The notes below the pieces were generated by a model that did not search any database, was not told where the DNA came from, and saw nothing but the letters and a program-made list of their open reading frames with translations. A program made the position numbers and the translations under genes. DNA of 64,000 nucleotides from Arthrobacter sp. PsM3 (lineage in GTDB: Bacteria > Actinomycetota > Actinomycetes > Actinomycetales > Micrococcaceae), in assembly GCF_030433895.1 (NCBI RefSeq), contig NZ_JARUXE010000022.1, positions 19,498-83,497 on the forward strand, in the 5' to 3' direction. Numbering within the stretch: position 1 is the first letter of the stretch; the number at the start of each line of letters is the position of its first letter. This document shows positions 39,713-47,244 of the stretch, one piece after another.

Positions 39713-41476
39713 TCAGGCAGGCAGGGAGCTGAGGGCTGTCAGCGCCGACAACTTCTCCTCGCCGATGGGTTCCTCGGGCAGCAACGGAATGAGCGCGACC
39801 CGGTCCGTCAGGGTGTGCACCTTCGTGATCTGCTCGATTTCGCTCGCGGCGCGGGCCCGCAGGAACGGCGTCCGCGGGTGTGCGGCCGCGATCGAGTTAT
39901 TGATGACCCAGGCCCACGGGTAAATTCCCGCCCGTTCCAGGTCACCTTTCAACTCTTCGGCTTCCAGTACCGGTGTTGTTTCGGCCAGCGTAACGAGAAC
40001 AACCTTGGTCTGCGCCGGATCCTGCAGCCGCATGAGGGGCGTCACGAATCCCATGGTGTCGCCGACCTGGCGGGCGATCTCCCGGTGGTACGAACCGGTG
40101 GCGTCCAGGAGCAGCAGGGTGTGACCGGTCGGTGCAGTGTCGATCACCACGAAGTGGCGGCGGGATTCCTGGACCACCTTGGAGAACTGCCGGAACACAG
40201 CCACCTCGTCCGTGCACGGGGACATCAGGTCTTCAGTGAGGGCCGCGCGTCCGTTATCGTCCAGGCTCCGGCCCTTGGTCTCCATCACGTGATCGCGGTA
40301 CTCCTGGATGGCCGCTTCCGGATCGATGCGCGAAACCGTGAGGCCCGGGATGGAACCATGGAGTGTTTCGGTGAGGTGGGCTGCGGGGTCGGTCGTGGTG
40401 AGGTGGACCGCATGCCCGCGTTTGGCCAGGGCGACCGCGATGGCGGCAGCGACGGTGGTCTTCCCGACCCCGCCCTTGCCCATGCACATCACGAGGCCGT
40501 GGCCGTCGAGCTCCACTTCGTTCACCAGGGCAGCCAGCGGGGCGTCCTCTATCTCGGGGACCAGCGCGGCGTCATCTGTGATATCGGCGCCGGATGTGGG
40601 CGCGAACAGGGATTCAAGCGCAGCAATGCCGACCATATTGCCCGGCTTCAGGTCCAGGACATCCCGGGGCAGGCCGGCGACCGCCTCGGGAATGGCTGCG
40701 ATGGCAGCAGCTTCCCGGGCGCGCAGTGCCTGCGCCAGATCCTCGTCCCCTGCGGCCTCCGGCAGGACGCCGTTGACGACGACGTATCCTCCCCCGATCC
40801 CGATCTGGTTGAGTTCGAGGTAAGTCCGCTCAATTTCACTGAGTGAGGATGTCTGCGCGCGGCTGACCAGGACAAGCCGGGTCCTCGCCGGGTCCGTGAG
40901 GGCACGGACCGCTTTGGCGTACACCTGCTTGTGCTTCTCGAGTCCGGACAGGGGGCCCAGGCAGGACGGGTCGCCCTTGCCTGCCGCCAGGAAATCGGTC
41001 CACGAGCCCGGCAGCTGCAGCAGCCGGATCGTGTGGCCGGTCGGGGCAGTGTCGAACACGATGTGGTCATACTCGCCGTAGGAGCCCTCGTCGGCGAGCA
41101 GGTTGGTGAACTCGTCGAAAGAAGCGATCTCGGTAGTGCAGGAACCCGAGAGACTCTCGGCGATGCCGGCCAATTCAGTCTCGGGCAGGAGTCCGCGGAC
41201 CGGCGCAATGATCCGTTCCCGGTACGCCTCGGCCGCCTGCTCCGGGTCAATCTCCAACGCGGAAAGTCCGGGCACATCCCGAATGGGCGTCACCGCGTTC
41301 CCAATGGTCACACCGAAGACCTGACCGACGTTGGACGCGGGGTCTGTACTGACCAGCAAAACCTTCTGACCGGCCCTGGCAAGGGTGAGCGCTGCGGCGC
41401 ACGCTACGGAGGTCTTGCCGACACCGCCCTTGCCGGTGAAGAACAGGAACCGGGGTACGTTCGCCAGAAACTCCAC
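39713..41476 (-). CDS. arsA: arsenite-translocating ATPase
   Basis: The soluble pump ATPase that energises arsenite efflux. The 587-residue tandem protein has two P-loops, FFTGKGGVGKTS (near residue 15) and MCMGKGGVGKTT (near 333), and the signature DTAPTGHTIRLLQLPG and DTAPTGHTLLLLDATG in the two halves. As(III)-sensing Cys are at 113 (SGSC), 172 (DPSC) and 421 (MSPC), matching Cys 113/172/422 of plasmid R773 ArsA. It lies 8 bases after arsD. No arsB is here, so its partner permease would be Acr3. Confidence 0.96.
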   Translation of the reverse strand: MEFLANVPRFLFFTGKGGVGKTSVACAAALTLARAGQKVLLVSTDPASNVGQVFGVTIGNAVTPIRDVPGLSALEIDPEQAAEAYRERIIAPVRGLLPETELAGIAESLSGSCTTEIASFDEFTNLLADEGSYGEYDHIVFDTAPTGHTIRLLQLPGSWTDFLAAGKGDPSCLGPLSGLEKHKQVYAKAVRALTDPARTRLVLVSRAQTSSLSEIERTYLELNQIGIGGGYVVVNGVLPEAAGDEDLAQALRAREAAAIAAIPEAVAGLPRDVLDLKPGNMVGIAALESLFAPTSGADITDDAALVPEIEDAPLAALVNEVELDGHGLVMCMGKGGVGKTTVAAAIAVALAKRGHAVHLTTTDPAAHLTETLHGSIPGLTVSRIDPEAAIQEYRDHVMETKGRSLDDNGRAALTEDLMSPCTDEVAVFRQFSKVVQESRRHFVVIDTAPTGHTLLLLDATGSYHREIARQVGDTMGFVTPLMRLQDPAQTKVVLVTLAETTPVLEAEELKGDLERAGIYPWAWVINNSIAAAHPRTPFLRARAASEIEQITKVHTLTDRVALIPLLPEEPIGEEKLSALTALSSLPA

Positions 41477-41484
41477 GCCGGGAC

Positions 41485-41877
41485 CTAGCAGCAGCCCGTC
41501 GAGCCGCCGCAGCAGCCGCCGGACTTTTCACTCAGGCCAAGGTCCGGCCGGGCCTGCGGGTCCACGCCCGCTCCGCCGAGTCCGGCCAAGGCCAGCAGCT
41601 GTCCCCTGCTCGGATAGGTGCCGGTGGCGACAGTAACACCGTCGACGATGGTGAGCGGAAGGCCCTTTGATCCGACCAGGTGCATAAAACCACGGACCGT
41701 CTCGTCCCCCGCGAAGGCGGCCGGTTCGCTGGCGAGATTGTGGCGCGCAATGTCGGCACCGAGGCCCTGGAGATGACGCACGTCCGCGGTCACGTCCACC
41801 AGGGACTGGTCCACGTCGGGGCCGCAAACGCCGGTGTCACAGCAGAGGGCGGATTCGTAGATTCGGATAGCAGGCAT
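41485..41877 (-). CDS. arsD: ArsD arsenite metallochaperone
   Basis: Delivers As(III) to ArsA and weakly represses. The 130-residue sequence begins MPAIRIYESALCCDTGVCGP, giving Cys 12, 13 and 18 as in the E. coli plasmid protein. It ends SGGCCGGSTGCC, two more vicinal pairs (122/123 and 129/130). The thioredoxin-like core (LPLTIVDGVTVATGTYPSRG) fits. Start has AAAGGAG. It is first in the arsD-arsA operon, behind an ArsR-type operator at 41911. Confidence 0.94.
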   Translation of the reverse strand: MPAIRIYESALCCDTGVCGPDVDQSLVDVTADVRHLQGLGADIARHNLASEPAAFAGDETVRGFMHLVGSKGLPLTIVDGVTVATGTYPSRGQLLALAGLGGAGVDPQARPDLGLSEKSGGCCGGSTGCC

Positions 41878-41910
41878 GTGGTTCTCCTTTGTTGCGGCTT
41901 TCCTCCCATT

Positions 41911-41930
41911 GTATCGATAATCGTCGATAC
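41911..41930. promoter_or_regulatory. ArsR-type operator of arsD-arsA
   Basis: Perfect 7-base inverted repeat GTATCGA and TCGATAC with a 6-base spacer, 33 bases upstream of arsD. Its TATCGA core matches the half-sites between acr3 and arsR, so both transcription units are probably under one ArsR. Confidence 0.65.
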
Positions 41931-41960
41931 ACAGAAGGGGTGCCGGATGCGGCGCCCCTC

Positions 41961-42021
41961 GTTGACCTTGCAGTTAACGTCCCTATAAGCACCTCATAAG
42001 GACGTTAACTGCAAGGTCAAC
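41961..42021. repeat. hairpin with 22-base perfect arms after the FtsK/EssC-like gene
   Basis: Arms GTTGACCTTGCAGTTAACGTCC and its exact complement (22 bases; first 20 GTTGACCTTGCAGTTAACGT) with a 17-base loop lie 4 bases past the stop of the large ATPase gene. It closes the 22-kb co-directional array and separates it from the arsD promoter. Confidence 0.75.
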
Positions 42022-42025
42022 GGGT

Positions 42026-45000
42026 TCAGTTCCGATTCTCGGGGGGAAGCGCGACCTGGAGTTTGCGGACCTTCCCGCGGCCCACGATGTAGCCGCGGCC
42101 GGGGATGAAGTCCGTGCTGATCCGGCCCAGCGAGGTGCTGAGCAGGCTGTCGCCGTCGATGTCGCCCGGGTTGAGCAGCAGCCCGCGGCGGCCGGACTTG
42201 AACGGCTGCGCGAGGGACCAGGCCGAGGACCACGTAGACGTCTCGGATTCGCCGACCACCCACTGTTCGGCCTTGATCGACGCCGTGACGAGCCGTTCGA
42301 TGCCCGGCTCCGCGCCCGTGTCGGTGAAGTCAGTCAGGCCCTCGATGAAGATCGCGAGCTTGCCGGGCGTGCCGGTGGAGTAGTCCACCAGCTCGTCGAT
42401 GGACTCCTCCACGTTGTCGGCGCCGACCACCGAGCGGTCCCAGAGCTTCAGGGCCGCCGCTGTGGAGCGCCGGGAGCCGACGTAGATCAGTTCGACGCCG
42501 GGGTTGGAACGGCGCAGCGCGTAGGCCAGGGTCACAAGGGCCACGGTGCGCCCGGAGCCCGGAGGGCCTGCCAGCAGCAGCGGGCCCTTGGCCAGGATCT
42601 CGGCCGGCTGGAGCGTCTCGTCGTCGACGCCGATCACCGGGAGGTCCGGGCTGCCGGCCGGCAGGATGCCGAGGTCGATCTGGTCCGGCAGGCGTTCGAT
42701 CTGGGGGGCGCGTTCGACGCCCTGGCGCAGCATGGCCTCGCTGAGCTTGTGCACCTCGCGGGCTTGCACGGCCAGGTTGGAGTTCCCGCCCAGGACAGCG
42801 AGCTGGACCTCGAGGTTGCCCAGCAGGCCGCGTCCCGGAGGCGAGGCCTGGCCCAGGACATCCTTGGGCACGTCCATGGACAGGTAGTCGTCCTCCGAGG
42901 AGAGCCGCAGCACCAGCCGGCGCTGGATCGAGGCCAGAAGAGACGCCGGAACCGAGTTGGGGCGGTCCCCGCTGACCACGAGGTGGATGCCGAGCGGGCG
43001 GCCGTCGGTGGCGAGCTGCAGGAAGATGTCCCAGAGCGCCGAGAGCTTGCTGTATTCGTACGCCTCCCGGAAGGCGGACATGCCGTCCACCAGCACGAAG
43101 ATGCGCTTTTCCTCCGGCCGGGCCGCCAGTTTGCGGTACTCCACGATGGTCGACGCGCGCACTTCGGAATAGCGGGCGGACCGGTCGTCGGCGAGGTCCC
43201 GGAGCCAGCGCAGCAGCCGGCCGACCCGTTCGACGTCGTCGCCGTTGATGATTTCCCCGACGTGCGGCAGCTCATCGAGCATCTTCAGCCCCGAGGAGCC
43301 GCAGTCGATGCCGTAGACGTTGACCGGCCCGCCGCGCGGGGTGACCGCGGCGGCGATTGCGATGCCGCGCAGCGCTGCGGACTTGCCGGAGCCGCCGGTG
43401 CCGTAGATGGCCATGTTGCCGTCCCGGTCCGGTTCGTAGAACACGGTGGGCTGGTCCTGGTGCGCCGGGTCGTCCGCCACGCCCAGGAGCAGGCGCTCGT
43501 CGGTGCGGGGGTTCGGCAGCAGGGAGAAGTCATAGCTCGTCGCGAGCTCATCGAGCCAGGGTTTACGCGGCGGCTCGATGGAGAGCACATCGGCGGCCCT
43601 GATGATGTTGGCCGTCATCCGGGCGATGTCGTTGGGACCGGCAGCTTCTTCCTGGACCGGGGTCTCCGGGGCCGGTGCGGCCCAGGCCGGGCCGGAACCG
43701 AAGGCCATCTCGACGATCTCGATCTGCGGGCGCTGCGGCTTCTCCGTGGTCCAGCCACCGGCGTAGCCGGTCTGGAAACCCTGGATCCTGCCGGGGCCGG
43801 TCTTGGCGGCGCCGCGCCCGGGGATGGCGGGGTCGAAGTAGGCCGCCGTGGGCACACCGAGGATGTCGATCGCGTCGTCCTCGTCGGCCATCCGCAGCGC
43901 CACCCGCAGGTTGGTGTTGGCGCGCAGGCTTTCCTTGATCACGCCGGCGGGGCGCTGGGTGGCCAGGATCAGGTGCAGTCCCAGGGAGCGTCCGCGGGCG
44001 GCGACGTCCACGACGCCGTCGACGAACTCCGGCACCTCGGTGGCGAGGGCGGCGAACTCGTCCACGATGATGATCAGGTAGGGGGGCGCCTCCGGATCCG
44101 CTTCGCGCTGGAGTTCCAGCAGGTCCTTGGCTTTCTTCCGGTTCAGCAGCCGTTCCCGGTAGTGCAGCTCCGCCCGCAGCGAGGTCAGCGCGCGGCGGAC
44201 GAGGTGCTGGGAGAGGTCGGTGACCAGGCCCACGGTGTGGGGCAGGTGCAGGCAGTCAGCGAATGCGGCGCCGCCCTTGTAGTCGACAAACAGGAAGCTC
44301 ACCCGGTCCGGGCTGTAGGCGGCGGCCATGCCCATCACCCAGGACTGCAGGAATTCGGACTTGCCGGCGCCGGTGGTGCCGCCGACGAGGGCGTGCGGCC
44401 CCTCGTTCTTCAGGTCGAGGTAGAGCGGTTCGATGCCCTTGGATCCGACGAGGGCCCGGAGCGTGCCGTTGTCCTTGCGGTTGGGCTTGGCGGAGGCGCG
44501 GACCGAATTGTTCTCGGTCCAGCGTTCCGCCACGGCCGCCGGGCTGTCCAGGAAGTCCTTGCCGATCAGGGTGGCGTAGGATACGGCGCGCGGCAGGTCG
44601 GAGTCGTCCTCCAGCGGTTTGCCGACGTCCACCACAGGCGAGAGCATCCGGGCGAGCTGGGCGGCGAGTCCGGCGTCGAGGCTTTCGCAGCTCACCGGGA
44701 AGGTGTGCCGGCCGAGCCGGACCTGCCCGGTGGTGGTGCCGTGCACGCCGTCGACGGCCATGAAGTCCCGGCACGCGGCCGGAAGCTGCTGGACCGAGGT
44801 GGCGACCCACATGACGTGCACGCCGGAGTCCGGGCCCCGTTCCAGGACCCGGGTGAGCCGGCCGCGGTCCACCGGGGCGTCATCCTCGACGACCACCAGC
44901 ACGGTGGGCAGCAGCGGTTCCGGGAGATCCATGCTGAGCGGGTCGACGCCGGGCCGCAGGGCCGGGCGCGGGGTCTGCGACGCAGCCTCGCGCTGGTCGA

Positions 45001-46471
45001 TCAGGTCTTCCAGCCGGGAGAGCAGTGCCGAGCCCCCCGCCGGGCCCGCGGCGAGGTGGTCGCCGCCCAGCGGGCTGTGGCCGGAGCCGACGTGCGGGAG
45101 CCACTGCAGCCATTCCCAGCGTTCCTTCGACTGTGCCGAGGTGATGGCGGTCAGGACGACCTCCGCGGGCGAGTGCAGGCCGACCAGCTGCAGGACCATC
45201 CCGCGGGCGACATCGTCGACGAGGCCGCGGGAGCCGGCCAGGCCGAAGGAGCCGGCGGAACGCAGCTGCGAGACGATCGGCACACCCTCGATGTCGCGGA
45301 ACTGTGCCAGGCACTCCTGGATTTCAGCCATGTACTCGGCTTCGGTGTCATTGCTGTTGGGCTCCTCGAACTGGATCCGCGAGGGCGAGGTCCCCAGCCC
45401 AAAGCGCAGGCCCAGGAACCCGGTGTGCTCGGGCCTGTGGTTCCAGAGCAGCGGGCCGAGCTTGTAGATCGAGTCGACTGTGTCGCTGACGGAGGGTGCT
45501 TCCTGCAGCCGGACCGAGCGTTCCACGTTCTGCAGCCGGGTGACGTCGGTGCGGAACACGGCCATGGATTCGCGGAACTGCTTGAGCTGTTCCTTGCGTT
45601 CCCGCTTGGCCTGCAGCTTCTGGTCCACGTAATGGCCCACGATGAACAGCGGCATCATCAGCATAAAGACCACGGAGAGCACGTTCTGGGTGACGGCGAA
45701 CAGGATGCCGCCCATCATCAGCGGCGCGAGCAGCATGATGTACGGGAAGGCGTGGTGCTCCTGGCGCTTGGGCCCGGCCGGGAGCATCCGTTTCTGCTGC
45801 TCGAATCGCGGCACCACGCGGGGCGAGCGGTTGAAGTCGATCAGCGGGGAGCTCGGCGCGGAACCGTGCCCGGTGCCGAGGGAGACCACGGAGACAGTGG
45901 TGTCCCCCAGGGCCACGGTGTCCGAGGAGCTCAGTGTGGCGCGGGTGACCGGCAGCCCGTCCATCAGCAGCCCGTTGGCCGAGTTCGTGTCCACGATCTC
46001 GACCGTCTCGCCCACCGTGATGCGGGCGTGCCGTTTGGAGGTGAGCGGGTCCGTGAGCCGGATGTCGACGTCGCGGTCCCGGCCGATGTAGCTGGTGCCG
46101 GACGGCAGCGAGAATTCCCGTCCGGCGTCGGGTCCGGACAGCACCCGCAGGGTCGCCGCCGCCGGGCCGCGGTTCGCGCCGGGCGTCCCGAACTGCTCAC
46201 TCAGCCGGGTCAGCGAAACGATGGAGCCGGGCCGCAGCCCGGATTCCAGCAGGTTGTCCTTGCGGTCCAGGACGCTGCCCTTCATGCCGCCGGCGGCGAA
46301 GGCCTCCTCGATGCTGAGGGACAGGTTCGACGGCGGAGGGGTCCCCCGCCGTGCCGGGTCGGCTGCCCAGAGCTGGGTGGCGATGTCCGCCACAGTGGCG
46401 AGCCCGTCTACCGTGACGGCGAGGTCTTTAGCGTCGGCCGGGTCGCGGCGCAGCGTCAGTCGGATTCTCAC
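42026..46471 (-). CDS. EssC/EccC-like FtsK/SpoIIIE ATPase with FHA domain
   Basis: A 1481-residue motor ATPase of type-VII-secretion type. An N-terminal beta-rich region of about 95 residues is followed by an FHA domain near 105-195 (SYIGRDRDVDIRL, SKRHARI, NSANGLLMDG). Two close membrane helices near 225-270 (IMLLAPLMMGGILFAVTQNV) come next, then three FtsK-like modules. P-loops are near 702 (GGTTGAGKSEF, canonical), 1027 (GTGGSGKSAALR) and 1305 (GPPGSGRTVAL, Lys replaced by Arg). GTG at 46471 overlaps the upstream stop as GTGA; the longer reading upstream is a shadow. The layout is closer to EssC (one chain, FHA) than to mycobacterial EccCa/Cb. No EccB, EccD, EccE or mycosin gene is next to it. 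Last gene of the array. Confidence 0.9.
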   Translation of the reverse strand: MRIRLTLRRDPADAKDLAVTVDGLATVADIATQLWAADPARRGTPPPSNLSLSIEEAFAAGGMKGSVLDRKDNLLESGLRPGSIVSLTRLSEQFGTPGANRGPAAATLRVLSGPDAGREFSLPSGTSYIGRDRDVDIRLTDPLTSKRHARITVGETVEIVDTNSANGLLMDGLPVTRATLSSSDTVALGDTTVSVVSLGTGHGSAPSSPLIDFNRSPRVVPRFEQQKRMLPAGPKRQEHHAFPYIMLLAPLMMGGILFAVTQNVLSVVFMLMMPLFIVGHYVDQKLQAKRERKEQLKQFRESMAVFRTDVTRLQNVERSVRLQEAPSVSDTVDSIYKLGPLLWNHRPEHTGFLGLRFGLGTSPSRIQFEEPNSNDTEAEYMAEIQECLAQFRDIEGVPIVSQLRSAGSFGLAGSRGLVDDVARGMVLQLVGLHSPAEVVLTAITSAQSKERWEWLQWLPHVGSGHSPLGGDHLAAGPAGGSALLSRLEDLIDQREAASQTPRPALRPGVDPLSMDLPEPLLPTVLVVVEDDAPVDRGRLTRVLERGPDSGVHVMWVATSVQQLPAACRDFMAVDGVHGTTTGQVRLGRHTFPVSCESLDAGLAAQLARMLSPVVDVGKPLEDDSDLPRAVSYATLIGKDFLDSPAAVAERWTENNSVRASAKPNRKDNGTLRALVGSKGIEPLYLDLKNEGPHALVGGTTGAGKSEFLQSWVMGMAAAYSPDRVSFLFVDYKGGAAFADCLHLPHTVGLVTDLSQHLVRRALTSLRAELHYRERLLNRKKAKDLLELQREADPEAPPYLIIIVDEFAALATEVPEFVDGVVDVAARGRSLGLHLILATQRPAGVIKESLRANTNLRVALRMADEDDAIDILGVPTAAYFDPAIPGRGAAKTGPGRIQGFQTGYAGGWTTEKPQRPQIEIVEMAFGSGPAWAAPAPETPVQEEAAGPNDIARMTANIIRAADVLSIEPPRKPWLDELATSYDFSLLPNPRTDERLLLGVADDPAHQDQPTVFYEPDRDGNMAIYGTGGSGKSAALRGIAIAAAVTPRGGPVNVYGIDCGSSGLKMLDELPHVGEIINGDDVERVGRLLRWLRDLADDRSARYSEVRASTIVEYRKLAARPEEKRIFVLVDGMSAFREAYEYSKLSALWDIFLQLATDGRPLGIHLVVSGDRPNSVPASLLASIQRRLVLRLSSEDDYLSMDVPKDVLGQASPPGRGLLGNLEVQLAVLGGNSNLAVQAREVHKLSEAMLRQGVERAPQIERLPDQIDLGILPAGSPDLPVIGVDDETLQPAEILAKGPLLLAGPPGSGRTVALVTLAYALRRSNPGVELIYVGSRRSTAAALKLWDRSVVGADNVEESIDELVDYSTGTPGKLAIFIEGLTDFTDTGAEPGIERLVTASIKAEQWVVGESETSTWSSAWSLAQPFKSGRRGLLLNPGDIDGDSLLSTSLGRISTDFIPGRGYIVGRGKVRKLQVALPPENRN

Positions 46472-47217
46472 GCTTCGTCGGCTCCGTTCATGGCCAAGGC
46501 ACTGTTTTTGGCGGCGTTGTGCCTGGCGGCGTTCTGCTGATCCAGCAGGTGCAGGTCGGCGGCGGTCACGAGATGTGAGGTGACGGCGTGTTCCACGAGC
46601 CTTGCGCGGCGGTTGGTGGCGAGCTTGCCGCCGCCGCCCCGAAGGCCGGCGACGCCGACTTTGTCCAGTTTGTCGCACACATTGTCCAGCTTTCTGTTGA
46701 ACCGCGTCAGCGCCCAGCCCAGGGTTCTGGCGGCGTCGGCCGAGGACGGGATGGCGCTGAAGCCGGTCCCGTCGCGGCGCAGCATGGGTTCGGCGAGGGC
46801 CACGATCAGGGCTTTTTGCGAGTCGGTGAAGAGCACCGGTCCAATGGTGGTGTCCCCGCCGCTGTCCTCCCCGCGCTCTTCCTGCCGGAAGGCGGGGGTT
46901 TGGAGATGGACGGCGAATTCGTAGGTGGTGGGCCCGGCCGTGAAGATGACGTTGGTGTGGCTGAAGACCAGCGGGATCCGGGCCCCCGGCGAGAGCCAGG
47001 CCTGCATTCCGCCGGTGGCGTCGGCAATGGTCGCGGAGAGCATGCTGCCGACGTTGCTGAGCCACCAGATGCCGTCATAGCGGGCGATCTGCAGGAACTG
47101 CCGGTGCAGGTAAGGGTTGTCGTCCACCTCGAGATCGCCTTCGCGGCCGATGCTGAAGATGTCCTCGTCCGAGGGCTCATGCCACTCGCCGCAGAAATCT
47201 ATTGCCAGATCCCCCAT
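46468..47217 (-). CDS. FHA-like / winged-helix protein
   Basis: A 249-residue protein. Residues 1-110 look like a degenerate FHA domain (EDIFSIGREGDLEVDDNPYL, HRQFLQIARYDGIWWLSNVG), with the GR and H-R features of phosphothreonine binding. The C-terminal half (LFTDSQKALIVALAEPMLRR, ADAARTLGWALTRFNRKLDN, GLRGGGGKLATNRRARLVEH) resembles a winged-helix domain. Such proteins accompany Ser/Thr kinases and ESX/EssC-like genes in Actinobacteria. Role probably as phospho-dependent adaptor or regulator. Its stop overlaps the ATPase GTG. Confidence 0.75.
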   Translation of the reverse strand: MGDLAIDFCGEWHEPSDEDIFSIGREGDLEVDDNPYLHRQFLQIARYDGIWWLSNVGSMLSATIADATGGMQAWLSPGARIPLVFSHTNVIFTAGPTTYEFAVHLQTPAFRQEERGEDSGGDTTIGPVLFTDSQKALIVALAEPMLRRDGTGFSAIPSSADAARTLGWALTRFNRKLDNVCDKLDKVGVAGLRGGGGKLATNRRARLVEHAVTSHLVTAADLHLLDQQNAARHNAAKNSALAMNGADEA

Positions 47218-47244
47218 AATCCGTACCTTTCCGGAAGTCGTTGG

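Noticed and set aside
41961..42021. Attachment site of an integrated element at the end of the 22-kb array
   Set aside because: The structure is an inverted, not a direct, repeat; no integrase or tRNA lies nearby, so a terminator-like hairpin is the simpler reading.
42749..46540. 1263-codon open frame on the plus strand opposite the EssC-like ATPase gene
   Set aside because: It is the antisense shadow of a high-GC gene with recognisable FHA and FtsK motifs on the minus strand; its own peptide is Val/Gly/Arg/Gln-rich without any family motif.
46472..47065. Long N-terminal extension of the EssC-like ATPase
   Set aside because: It overlaps the FHA-wHTH gene out of frame and is Arg/His-rich; GTG at 46471 overlaps the upstream stop and starts the beta-rich domain.
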